Assembly: GCA_028768525.1 (NCBI GenBank)
Contig: CP054837.1
Span: 434,001-498,000, forward strand
Direction: 5' to 3'
From: Desulfobacter sp.
GTDB lineage: Bacteria; Desulfobacterota; Desulfobacteria; Desulfobacterales; Desulfobacteraceae
Length of the DNA stretch: 64,000 nucleotides
In this document: in pieces, positions 7,022 through 15,099 of the stretch
Position numbering within the stretch: position 1 is the first letter of the stretch
How the letters are laid out: each line of letters begins with the position of its first letter
Notes under the pieces: generated by a model
The model's database searches: none
What the model was told of the DNA's origin: nothing
The model's input: only the letters and a program-made list of their open reading frames with translations
Program-made: the position numbers and the translations under genes

Positions 7022-8869
7022 TCAGAATCCGGGTAGGCCGCCAAATCCCCTGAAAGTCCAGTAGACCCCGGTGATCAGAAGCAGCACCACATTGGCGAAA
7101 AAAAACAAAGGGATACCGGCCCTGAGGTAGTCCTTCGGCTCCAGGTAACCGCTGGCGTATACAATGGCATTGGGGGGCGTACCGATGATCAGGCAATAGG
7201 CAAAGGATGATGAAATAGCCGTTGCCATGGCCATGAAGGGCAGATAGCTGCTGCCCGGATGGACCATGCCGGCCATGTTCAGGGTGATGGGCCCCACGGA
7301 AGCTGCGGCCGGGCCATCGGCCATGAGGTTGGTCAACAAGGCGGTAAGCCCGTTACTCACGGCCAGGAGGGGAAGTCCCGATTCCATGCCGAAATTTGAA
7401 AGGAACTCAATGGCCGACCGGGCCAGCCAGTAGGCGGCCCCGGTATTGTCCAGGGTCCGGCCGAAGATGATGGCGCCGGCATAGAGCCAGACCACCCCCC
7501 AGTCCACCTTGTCCTGGTAGTCCCGCCAGTTGACAACGCCTGCCATGATATAGGCCACGGCACCGGCCACGGCAATGACGCCGATCCCCAGGCGCACAGG
7601 GTATATGCCCAGGTTGTAAAAGGCTTTTTCCGTGAACCAGCCGAACACCATGACCAGAAAGATGACCAGGGCCCAGATCTGTTTTTTGTTCCACCCCCCC
7701 ATTCTGTCGATCTCCGAACGGAGGTGGTCCATGGCCGGGGCCAGGGAGACGGTTTTGGGCCGGAACCGCAGGTTGATGATGAACCAGGAGACCGGAATCA
7801 TGATAACCAGGAAGGGGAAGCAATAGGTGACCCACTGGAAATACCCGATGTCCACCCCGAACATATCCGTAAGATAGGTCATCATGATCACGTTTCTTGC
7901 CCCGCCGGAGGGGGCGCCGGGTCCCCCGATGTTGCAGGCCATGGCAATGGAGATCATGAGCAGTTTGGCCAGTTCCTTATCCTCCGGCACCTCATCGGTG
8001 AGGCTGTTCTGGTAAAGGAGCATGCCGATGGGCAGAAACATGGCAGCCAGGGCATGGTCGGAAATAAAAGCGGCAAGGGGGGTGATGATGAGAAAAAAGA
8101 TCAGGGTGATCCATTTGGCATTGGGGACGGCCAGCTTTTTGAACATCATCATGCAGACCCGTTTGTCCACCCCGGTCTTAACAAAGGCCGCCGCAAACAT
8201 GAGGCTGCCCATGATGAACCAGCAGGCATCGGACCAGTAGAGCATGGCCACCTGCTGGCGGGTTACCACCCCTGTGAACACCAGGATCAGCCCCATGCAG
8301 AAGGCCACCGCCGGCAGAGGGATGCATTCGGTTAAAAAACAGAGGACCACAAAGATGCCCATGGCAACGGAGACTTTTATATGCCAGGCCCCCTTGTCTG
8401 CGGCAGCCTTGTCCTTGCCCGTCAGCGCCTCATACTTAAGCCCGTCTTTTCTCATGTCCAGGGCTTTTTTCATCAGTGCGAGGAAATCCTCGTCATTGAC
8501 CTGGCTGCTGATAAAGCCTTGGGCCCTCTCCAGGTTGGCCGGGTCCACAGGAATCTTGTATTTGTCACACCATTTTTTATTCCGCTTGAGAAACCGTTCC
8601 CGGCTGAGGGCACCGATTCTCATGTTCTGCTCCATAACCCGGGCGCAGAGCAGCTGCCATTGTTCCGCCTTGGCGCTTTCAACGGAAAAAAGCTGCTGGG
8701 TAATATAGGCGGTCACTTTCCGGGGACCGATCTTATACTCCATGCCAACATCCTTCATGCCGTAGGGGGTGGGCATGAGCATCACAATGATCAACAGGGC
8801 CAGAGGGATGATAAACACCTTCCAGTCAATGTATTTGTCATACCCTGTGACTTTCTTTTCCTTTTTCAT
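7022..8869 (-). CDS. SLC13/DASS-family anion:Na+ symporter
   Basis: 615 aa. One N-terminal helix (IFIIPLALLIIVMLM) is followed by an extra soluble domain of about 130 residues, then some eleven more membrane helices. The two family signature regions are visible: SNGLTALLTNLMADGPAAA and IIGTPPNAIVYASG, the second being the Na+/substrate loop of DASS carriers. Family substrates are sulfate, C4-dicarboxylates or citrate; in a sulfate reducer sulfate or a sulfonate is attractive, but the sequence does not decide. It is third in an operon behind a Cache kinase and a receiver, and has a paralogue at 29395-30969. The long loop between helix 1 and the core is unusual and is also found, shorter, in the paralogue. 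Confidence 0.92.
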   Translation of the reverse strand: MKKEKKVTGYDKYIDWKVFIIPLALLIIVMLMPTPYGMKDVGMEYKIGPRKVTAYITQQLFSVESAKAEQWQLLCARVMEQNMRIGALSRERFLKRNKKWCDKYKIPVDPANLERAQGFISSQVNDEDFLALMKKALDMRKDGLKYEALTGKDKAAADKGAWHIKVSVAMGIFVVLCFLTECIPLPAVAFCMGLILVFTGVVTRQQVAMLYWSDACWFIMGSLMFAAAFVKTGVDKRVCMMMFKKLAVPNAKWITLIFFLIITPLAAFISDHALAAMFLPIGMLLYQNSLTDEVPEDKELAKLLMISIAMACNIGGPGAPSGGARNVIMMTYLTDMFGVDIGYFQWVTYCFPFLVIMIPVSWFIINLRFRPKTVSLAPAMDHLRSEIDRMGGWNKKQIWALVIFLVMVFGWFTEKAFYNLGIYPVRLGIGVIAVAGAVAYIMAGVVNWRDYQDKVDWGVVWLYAGAIIFGRTLDNTGAAYWLARSAIEFLSNFGMESGLPLLAVSNGLTALLTNLMADGPAAASVGPITLNMAGMVHPGSSYLPFMAMATAISSSFAYCLIIGTPPNAIVYASGYLEPKDYLRAGIPLFFFANVVLLLITGVYWTFRGFGGLPGF

Positions 8870-8909
8870 TCAATTGTCTCCTTATCTTTCTTTGATTCCT
8901 GTCCCGGGC

Positions 8910-9362
8910 TTATGCCTCACCGTCTTTGAGGATCTGTCTGGGGGATTTCATATATAATCTGGCCTGGGCCGACCGGATCTTTTCTTCCTGGCGCACCCGT
9001 TTATCAAACGCCTGTTCCGCCTTTTCAATGATCTGGTCGATATCGGCGGGTTTCATCAGATAGTCCCATGCCCCGGACTTGAGCCCGTCAATGGCCGAGT
9101 CCACGGTGGCGTGGCCGGTGAGCATGATCACCTCGGCCAGGGGCCACCGTTCCTTGATCACCCTCAGGGTCTCGTTGCCGTCCATGCCCGGCATCTTTAC
9201 ATCCAGGATCACCACCTGGACACTATGGGTATCCATGATTCTCAGGGCCGCTTCTCCGCTTTCGGCGGTAAAGGTGTCATACCCCCTGCGCTCAATAAGC
9301 TTTTTGGTGGTTTCAAGGTAGCGGGGTTCGTCGTCAACCAGTAAAATTTTCATTTTCTCCAC
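8910..9362 (-). CDS. stand-alone receiver (CheY-like) response regulator
   Basis: 150 aa: a full receiver (ILLVDDEPRYLETT, phospho-Asp in VILDVKMPGMDG, MLTGHATVDSA, Lys in LMKPAD) plus a charged helical tail of about 30 residues without an output domain. The GTG at 9362 is preferred over the ATG at 9353 because GAGGAGG lies seven bases before it. It follows the Cache kinase by 30 bp and is its likely partner. Lacking DNA binding, it probably relays phosphate or acts by contact, perhaps on the transporter encoded next. Confidence 0.9.
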   Translation of the reverse strand: MEKMKILLVDDEPRYLETTKKLIERRGYDTFTAESGEAALRIMDTHSVQVVILDVKMPGMDGNETLRVIKERWPLAEVIMLTGHATVDSAIDGLKSGAWDYLMKPADIDQIIEKAEQAFDKRVRQEEKIRSAQARLYMKSPRQILKDGEA

Positions 9363-9392
9363 GTCTTATCCTCCTCTATGGTGAATTATCTT

Positions 9393-11120
9393 TTATTTTG
9401 CGGGCAGACGGACGGCAAACACCGTTCCCTGACCCGGGCGGCTGTCCACATCCATGGTGCCGCCGAAACTCTCAATGATCCCAAAACAGACCGAAAGCCC
9501 CAGGCCGGTGCCCCGGCCCACTGCCTTTGTGGTAAAAAACGGGGTAAAGATCTTGTTCATATGGTCCGGGCGGATGCCGCAGCCATTGTCCTGAACCCGG
9601 ATCTCCACCAGGGCCCTGTTCTTTTCCCGGATCTGTCCGGCCAGGATCTCCACCCTCCCCCCCCGGGCCCCATGGTGCTTGGCCACGGCATCCAGGGCGT
9701 TGTTGATGAGGTTGAGCATGACCTGCTGGAACCGGGAATGATCCCCCATGAACATGGGGGTGTCTTCGTCAATGCGGGTGGTAAGATCTATGCCGCCGGA
9801 CCGTGCCGTATTCTCCACCAGTCCCAGGATCTCCGGAATCAGGGATTTGGGGTCCAGGGCCGTCTGCCTGGTGTCGTTCTTCCGGCCGAATTTCAAAACG
9901 GCGGAAGTAATCTTGTTGCACCGTTCCACCTGAGTGTGGATCTGGTCCAGTCCTTCGTTGATTTCTGAAAAAGACGTTGAACCGGCGGGGGAGCGGTCCG
10001 GGCCGCCATCGGCAGTCTCAGCCTCTCCAACAAGGATCTTCAGCAGGGCGTATTCGCTTTTTATGATCTGCAGGGGATTGTTGATTTCATGGGCGAAGCC
10101 GGCAGCCATTTCCCCGATTTCCGCCAGCTGCACCGCCCGGATAAGCTGACTGCCCAACGCTTCCTTTTCCGTATCCAAAAGCTCAATGCGCCGGACAATC
10201 CGTTCCGATATGAATACGGCCGTCACCACCAGGGCGGCCAGGCCGCAGACGGTAACGATGAGACAGATCACCGCTGCCGAATACAGGGCCCCGTAAGCAT
10301 CCTGCTTTTCCTGGCGGACCACCAGGTACCAGGATTTGTCCGAAAGCCCGGTAACGGCATAGAGAAAAGGCTGATCCTCCGGAGAGAACCAGGTGGCCTT
10401 GTTGCCGAATTTAATCTTATTTTCAAACCAGTCAAAGGCGGGATCCGGGTCCAACACGGCAAGGTTCCCGGACCTGCGGGCGGTCTGGGCCAATCCCTCG
10501 TAATTAAGGATATAGGCTTCCCCTGTGGTTCCCATGCGCACCCCTGAAACCAGGGTGTCGAAGAACAGGGTATCAATGGTGGCCCGCAACACCCAGGTCC
10601 GCCCTTTGTCAATCCGCCGCACGGCCACCACAAAATGGGGAACATTCCTGTATCCCAGAAACACGTCGCTGATATAATAGCCGCCGGACATGGTTTTTTG
10701 AAACCACTCCTCCCCGGCATAGGATTTGCCGGCCAGGGCCCAGGCCCCTGCATATCTCAGGTGATTGCCCCGGTGGTCAAACAGCCCCAGATCCACAAAA
10801 GCGGGGGACCGTTCTTCAAGCTCCCGGTATACGGCGGTGACGGCCCTGTCGGAATCCATGTCATCAAAGGCATAGATTCTGGCCACCAGTTCAAGATCGG
10901 CCTTCCGGTTCATAAGAAAGCTTTCGATCATCCGGCGGTGGTCTGTGAGTATCCGTTCCAGGCGGGCCCGTGTGGCATCCTCCAGGGTGGAAGAAAAAAA
11001 ATAGAAAGAGAGGCCCGTGACAATAATAAAAGGAATCATGGGCAGAAAAATCATGTTGATCAGAATTCCCCGTTTCAGCCGCTGCCTGCTCTGTTTTAAT
11101 CTATTTGAATGATTGTCCAT
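9393..11120 (-). CDS. Cache-domain sensor histidine kinase
   Basis: 575 aa. First membrane helix at about 20-42; periplasmic double-Cache domain to about 270 with YYISDVFLGYRNVPHF; second helix about 280-305; HisKA with His344 in GFAHEINNPLQII; HATPase with DNGCGIRP and GTGLGLSVCFGI. First gene of the leftward operon that includes an SLC13 transporter and two stress proteins. It is a paralogue of the kinase at 31810: both Cache domains carry YYISDVFxGxRxxPHF, so they probably sense related small molecules outside the cell, possibly the transported anion or an organic acid. Confidence 0.93.
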   Translation of the reverse strand: MDNHSNRLKQSRQRLKRGILINMIFLPMIPFIIVTGLSFYFFSSTLEDATRARLERILTDHRRMIESFLMNRKADLELVARIYAFDDMDSDRAVTAVYRELEERSPAFVDLGLFDHRGNHLRYAGAWALAGKSYAGEEWFQKTMSGGYYISDVFLGYRNVPHFVVAVRRIDKGRTWVLRATIDTLFFDTLVSGVRMGTTGEAYILNYEGLAQTARRSGNLAVLDPDPAFDWFENKIKFGNKATWFSPEDQPFLYAVTGLSDKSWYLVVRQEKQDAYGALYSAAVICLIVTVCGLAALVVTAVFISERIVRRIELLDTEKEALGSQLIRAVQLAEIGEMAAGFAHEINNPLQIIKSEYALLKILVGEAETADGGPDRSPAGSTSFSEINEGLDQIHTQVERCNKITSAVLKFGRKNDTRQTALDPKSLIPEILGLVENTARSGGIDLTTRIDEDTPMFMGDHSRFQQVMLNLINNALDAVAKHHGARGGRVEILAGQIREKNRALVEIRVQDNGCGIRPDHMNKIFTPFFTTKAVGRGTGLGLSVCFGIIESFGGTMDVDSRPGQGTVFAVRLPAK

Positions 11121-11141
11121 GGGTGCTCCTTCAAGGGGGTT

Positions 11142-11186
11142 GTCATAATCTGACCAGATTGTGTCTGACCACGCATAATCTGACTA
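11142..11186 (-). repeat. three tandem 15-bp repeats in the operon leader
   Basis: Read on the minus strand the units are TAGTCAGATTATGCG, TGGTCAGACACAATC and TGGTCAGATTATGAC, in exact 15-bp register. They lie between the predicted sigma-54 start (near 11182) and the kinase ATG at 11120. The period is not a whole number of helical turns, so an RNA-level or cooperative-protein element are both possible. Confidence 0.75.
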
Positions 11187-11193
11187 GGGATAG

Positions 11194-11209
11194 AGCAACT
11201 ATGGTGCCG
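11194..11209 (-). promoter_or_regulatory. sigma-54 promoter of the leftward transporter operon
   Basis: On the minus strand CGGCACCATAGTTGCT matches the -24/-12 consensus TGGCACRNNNNTTGCW except at the first and seventh bases. The expected start is near 11182, giving a leader of about 60 nt before the kinase gene. Confidence 0.7.
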
Positions 11210-11317
11210 GCCGGCCGAATGCAAAGAAAACAAACTCAACATACTGAAAACATATGAAAAACGAACCCGCTAAAAATTAAACAGCCAGAAAAGGAACCCT
11301 GTTCCCTGTCGGTTTCC

Positions 11318-11332
11318 TTTCCAGGCTGTAAA
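11318..11332. promoter_or_regulatory. candidate activator site TTTCCAGGCTGTAAA
   Basis: A 15-bp near-palindrome about 110-120 bp upstream of the sigma-54 promoter at 11194-11209. Sites with 13-14 of 15 identical bases occur upstream of the promoters at 22305/22538, 24671 and 33645. It forms part of a longer imperfect hairpin at 11281-11329. Confidence 0.6.
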
Positions 11333-11491
11333 GGGGAAGAGCAGATGCGCCAGAAACTTTTTCAATCCTCCATGGTGAAGTAATAGGATTCGTGCTATGG
11401 ATGATAATGAACGGTTGTTGCGCTGAAATGATAACCGGTATCTGGCTGTTCAGGATCATTTTTCAATAAAAAAACAGGTGCGGGAGGAACC

Positions 11492-11668
11492 ATGAAAGAT
11501 AGCGTGATTCAGACGGTCTTGTTTTACCTGGGGCTGGTCCTGGCTTTTTTTTGTGTATGGGCTGCATATTACCAGTGTTTGTCCTATTTCCCGGCGTCCA
11601 ATCCGGAACTCTCAGGCAGTATGATCGCAGCGCCCCCGGTTATAGACTCAACGGCCCAACATAATTAA
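11492..11668 (+). CDS. 58-aa single-pass membrane peptide
   Basis: Too small for most gene finders but well supported: GGGAGGA lies four bases before the ATG, the frame has a normal hydrophobic helix (VLFYLGLVLAFFCVWAAYY, about residues 9-27) after a charged start, then a polar tail with prolines, and a TAA stop. It stands between the leftward transporter operon and hpdB. It may be a small subunit of a membrane protein; no partner is obvious. Confidence 0.6.
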   Translation: MKDSVIQTVLFYLGLVLAFFCVWAAYYQCLSYFPASNPELSGSMIAAPPVIDSTAQHN

Positions 11669-11811
11669 ACATTCCTGATAATTATAGCAATGCCGGCTGC
11701 CGCGTAGGGCAAAAAGCAAAGCCGGACATCTTGCCTGTCTTCATACGTAACACCTGTCACAAATGCGGTTAGCCATTGGAAAACCACCGGCCCGACAAGG
11801 CCCGGTGAAAT

Positions 11812-11833
11812 TGCGACAATGAATATCGTCACA
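11812..11833. promoter_or_regulatory. imperfect dyad upstream of hpdB
   Basis: TGCGACAATG and TATCGTCACA are imperfect inverted repeats (7 of 10 pairs) two bases apart, centred about 100 bp upstream of the sigma-54-like promoter at 11922. This is the usual distance for an enhancer-binding activator; the sigma-54 activator at 18140 is a candidate. Weak evidence. Confidence 0.3.
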
Positions 11834-11921
11834 GATATAGACAAAAGCGGACACCCGCCCCCACCCCTTTCCAATCATTTTTATCTATAATTACAAATAC
11901 TTTAATACAACCTGACAAGTC

Positions 11922-11937
11922 TGGCACAGTATATGAA
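11922..11937 (+). promoter_or_regulatory. possible sigma-54 promoter of hpdB
   Basis: TGGCACAGTATATGAA has a perfect -24 element and spacing but a poor -12 element (ATGAA for TTGCW). It lies 80 bp before the hpdB start. The rest of the 11669-12015 interval shows no gene. An overlapping sigma-70 reading (TTGAAA at 11949) is weaker. Confidence 0.4.
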
Positions 11938-12015
11938 ATATCTTCATTTTGAAAAGGCTTGAGCAAATAAAAAATATACCCTTAAGCCTAACCCAATTCA
12001 TAGGAGGTATTTCAA

Positions 12016-14730
12016 ATGGCCAAGACATTGAAGGCAGTTCTGGATGAAGCGGGAATCCCCATGGATTTCCAGGCAGGCGGACAGGCGCCGGAAGAATTAA
12101 CCGACCGCGAAATCAAACGCGATCCCCACCCCCGTGTGCAAAAGCTCAAAAGCATATTTATGGAAACCCTTTCATCGGCAAGCAACGAGTTTCCCTATTG
12201 GTATACCCGTGAGTACATGCTTCACGACAATGACGTTCCTGTAATCAGGCGGGCAAGGGCCCTGAAGTCCGCTTTTTCCCATACAACCCCGGTAATTTTT
12301 CCAGGAGAGTTGCTGACCATGCGAAAGGCCCCTTATTTCAGGGGCTCCTTTCCCATGCCCTGGCTTTCCGAGGGGTTTTACATGGCCAAGGAGGACGAAT
12401 TCTACAAGGAGGCCCTGAAACGGGGCTCGGCCTCTGTTGACGAACATTCCAAATTCGGCCAGGGCGGCGGCAACGTCCCCAAAAGCTTTGGCAAGGTGGT
12501 ATCCATCGCCGGCAAGTTCGGCATGCGCCAGGAAGAGATTCCCGCCCTGCTCAAGCTGGCCAGGCTATGGTACGGCAAGTCCGTGGACGACCTTGGCAAC
12601 CGGTACGAAAAGATGGTGCCCGGATACGACACCAAGGAACGGATCATGCGCAACATCGTGTGCATGTTTGATTCCGGGTTCACCCTGCCCCAGGGGCGGG
12701 AGGTCATCAATTATTATTATCCCCTGGAGTACGGGTTCGACGGCATCATTAAAATGGCCGAAGACCTTAAGGACAAGGTTGCCGGCAGGGCCGACGGCGA
12801 CGGGATGGTGGGCATGAACCGGCTGTACAACTATGAGGCCGTTATCCTGGTGATCGAAGGCATCCAAAACTGGGTGCTCAACTATGCAAAGGAAGCCAGG
12901 CGGCTGGAAGCACTGGAAGTTGACGCCCAGCAGAAACAAGAGTACGAAGAGATGGCTGAACGACTGGAATGGATTGCCCACAATCCCCCCAGGACGTTTA
13001 TCGAAGCCTTCCAGATGATCGAAACCATCCACCTGGGCGTGCTCAACGAAGACGCCATCTCAGGCATGAGCCCGGGCAGGATCGGCCAGGTTCTCTACCC
13101 CTATTTCGAGCAGGATATCGACGCCGGCCGGATTACCGAGGACCAGGTTCTCGAACTCCTCGAGCTGGACCGGATCGTCAAGACATCCATTGACTGTTTT
13201 GCCTCCATCGGGGTGGTGGGCGGCGTCCTTTCGGGCAACACCTTTAATACGGTCTCCATCGGCGGCGTGGACAAAGAGGGAAAATCTGCGGCCAACCGCC
13301 TGGAATACCTGATCCTTGAAGCCGGGGCCACCAATGCCATGCCCCAGTCCACCCTCTCACTGCTCTACGATGAGAAACTGCCCGAGGATTTTCTCATGCT
13401 GGCCATGGAAGTCATCAAGACCGGGGCCGGATATCCCGCCTTTATGAGCAACCCTGTGGCCCAGGAATTTTTGAAAACCCAGTATGGGCACGAAGGGATG
13501 GATGTTGAGGATGCCAGGGCATGGGCCATCGGCGGATGCCTTGAAACCTCGGCCTGCACCTGGAAACCCCTCCATCTCAACGGCAAGGAATACTGGATCC
13601 CCGGCGGGGCAGGCCAGCCCACCAGCGTCGGCGTCCATTTTGTCTCCATGCCCAAAATCCTTGAACTGACCCTGTTCAACGGGGTGGACCAGAAAACCGG
13701 TGAAAAGGTATTTGAGCCCCATAACAAGCCCCTAACCACCTATGAGGAGCTGTGGGAGCAGTATAAGGCCTACTGGAAGGAAGCCGTGGATATCCTGGCC
13801 CTGACCAACAATGTCCAGCACGATATCTGGAGAAAAAACAACATGGCTGTGTTCAACTCCCTGCTCAAACCGGACTGCCTGGACAAGGGCCACCTGATCA
13901 ATGAGCTGGGATACCGGTACAACGCCACCTTCAACGTGGAAAGCGCCGGCACCATCACCATGGTCAACTCCCTGGCCGCCTTGAAAAAACTGGTCTACGA
14001 CGACGGGTTTGTCTCCCTGGAGGAGATGAAACAGGCCCTCAAGGAGAATTTCGGGTTCAAGACCGCCCAGGAGGTCAACAGTTTCTCCATTGCCGACCAG
14101 GAGAAACAGGAAGACGGGTCCTCCAAGTGGGACAAGCTCCACTTCAAGGCCCTCCAGGCCCCCAAATACGGGAACGACGATCCCTATGCGGATAATATCC
14201 TCCTGGAATGGGAAAACTTTTTCTGTCCAGACTGCAGGAACTATGAATCCCTGCACGGTCATCCCATGTATGCCTGCCAGATCTCCGTGTCAACCCACGG
14301 CGCCATGGGGTCGGCCAGCATCGCCTCTCCCGACGGGCGGCTTGCCGGCACCACCTTTGCCGATGCCTCCATGTCCGCCTACCCCGGCACCGACAGAAAC
14401 GGCCCCTTTGCCCTGCTTAATTCAGCGGCCATCTGGGACCACTCCATGTCCCAAAACTCCCAGCTGAACATCAAGATCCACCCCACGGCCATCCGGGGCA
14501 AAGAAGGCGCCAAAAAGCTGCTCGATCTGACCCGGGCCTATATGCGCAAGGGCGGATTCCATGTCCAGTACAATGTAGTGGATTCCAAGGTGCTCAAGGA
14601 CGCCCAGGCCAATCCTGAAAATTACAGGGATCTCATGGTCCGGGTGGCCGGCTTTACCCAGTACTGGGTGGAAATCGGAAAGAGTGTCCAGGACGAACTG
14701 ATCGCCAGAACCGAATATGAAGGCGTCTAA
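12016..14730 (+). CDS. hpdB: glycyl radical arylacetate decarboxylase, large subunit (4-hydroxyphenylacetate decarboxylase type)
   Basis: 904 aa, the length of clostridial HpdB (about 900). Radical site: Gly879 in RVAGFTQYW. Active site: Cys508 and Glu510 in GGCLETSACTW, His541 in SVGVHF and Glu642 in NVESAG. These sit five residues later than Cys503, Glu505, His536 and Glu637 of the characterised Clostridium scatologenes enzyme, so the whole catalytic set is kept. A strong AGGAGGT site precedes the ATG. The next gene is the Fe-S small subunit, which only the 4-hydroxyphenylacetate-type decarboxylases are known to need; the activase follows after a transporter. Expected reaction: 4-hydroxyphenylacetate to p-cresol and CO2 in the cytoplasm. 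A related hydroxyaryl- or indoleacetate substrate cannot be excluded. Confidence 0.93.
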   Translation: MAKTLKAVLDEAGIPMDFQAGGQAPEELTDREIKRDPHPRVQKLKSIFMETLSSASNEFPYWYTREYMLHDNDVPVIRRARALKSAFSHTTPVIFPGELLTMRKAPYFRGSFPMPWLSEGFYMAKEDEFYKEALKRGSASVDEHSKFGQGGGNVPKSFGKVVSIAGKFGMRQEEIPALLKLARLWYGKSVDDLGNRYEKMVPGYDTKERIMRNIVCMFDSGFTLPQGREVINYYYPLEYGFDGIIKMAEDLKDKVAGRADGDGMVGMNRLYNYEAVILVIEGIQNWVLNYAKEARRLEALEVDAQQKQEYEEMAERLEWIAHNPPRTFIEAFQMIETIHLGVLNEDAISGMSPGRIGQVLYPYFEQDIDAGRITEDQVLELLELDRIVKTSIDCFASIGVVGGVLSGNTFNTVSIGGVDKEGKSAANRLEYLILEAGATNAMPQSTLSLLYDEKLPEDFLMLAMEVIKTGAGYPAFMSNPVAQEFLKTQYGHEGMDVEDARAWAIGGCLETSACTWKPLHLNGKEYWIPGGAGQPTSVGVHFVSMPKILELTLFNGVDQKTGEKVFEPHNKPLTTYEELWEQYKAYWKEAVDILALTNNVQHDIWRKNNMAVFNSLLKPDCLDKGHLINELGYRYNATFNVESAGTITMVNSLAALKKLVYDDGFVSLEEMKQALKENFGFKTAQEVNSFSIADQEKQEDGSSKWDKLHFKALQAPKYGNDDPYADNILLEWENFFCPDCRNYESLHGHPMYACQISVSTHGAMGSASIASPDGRLAGTTFADASMSAYPGTDRNGPFALLNSAAIWDHSMSQNSQLNIKIHPTAIRGKEGAKKLLDLTRAYMRKGGFHVQYNVVDSKVLKDAQANPENYRDLMVRVAGFTQYWVEIGKSVQDELIARTEYEGV

Positions 14731-14767
14731 GCCAACCACGCCTTAACCTGAAAGGAGCATAGATAAA

Positions 14768-15031
14768 ATGGAAAAGCTTAAATACAAAGATACCCGCAAC
14801 TTCGCCCCCATCGATGTGACCCGTGGCGTTGACCTGGTCACCAAGCAGATTGTCATGGCTGATGCCGACGCGCCCGACGACGCCGTCATCATGCCCAAGT
14901 GCAAATTCTGCGCAAACTTCAATGAGACCGACGCCTTCATGGGCATCTGCACGGCCTCAATGAACGATCCTGATTTTTTTGCCTATCCCGACATGGTGGC
15001 TGTCACCTGTGAAATGTTTGAAGCTCTGTAG
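14768..15031 (+). CDS. hpdC: arylacetate decarboxylase small Fe-S subunit, apparently with one cluster only
   Basis: 87 aa, matching the 85-aa HpdC family in length and in the C-terminal half: MPKCKFCANF, GIC and VTCE supply four Cys (45, 48, 61, 81), the ligands of one [4Fe-4S] cluster. Clostridial HpdC has a second, N-terminal cluster held by one His and three Cys; here the first 44 residues contain no Cys and no His, so that cluster must be absent. The ribosome site AAAGGAG lies ahead of the ATG, 37 bp after hpdB. In the known enzyme the small subunit keeps the decarboxylase in its active oligomer and may regulate the radical. Confidence 0.88.
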   Translation: MEKLKYKDTRNFAPIDVTRGVDLVTKQIVMADADAPDDAVIMPKCKFCANFNETDAFMGICTASMNDPDFFAYPDMVAVTCEMFEAL

Positions 15032-15050
15032 TTCTTCTTTGTCCTGACAG

Positions 15051-15081
15051 GTGCGGGACACCCGGGGTGTCCCGCACTTTT
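15051..15081 (+). terminator. terminator/attenuator between hpdC and the transporter
   Basis: A perfect 12-bp stem (15051-15062 with 15066-15077), a CGG loop and a following TTTT form a strong intrinsic terminator. It sits inside the operon, 20 nt before the transporter gene, and should leave hpdBC transcripts in excess over transporter and activase. Confidence 0.8.
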
Positions 15082-15099
15082 ATAAAAGGAGGTAGACAC

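Noticed and set aside
11142..11186. CRISPR-like array
   Set aside because: Repeats are directly joined 15-mers with no spacers. No CRISPR array was seen anywhere in the window.
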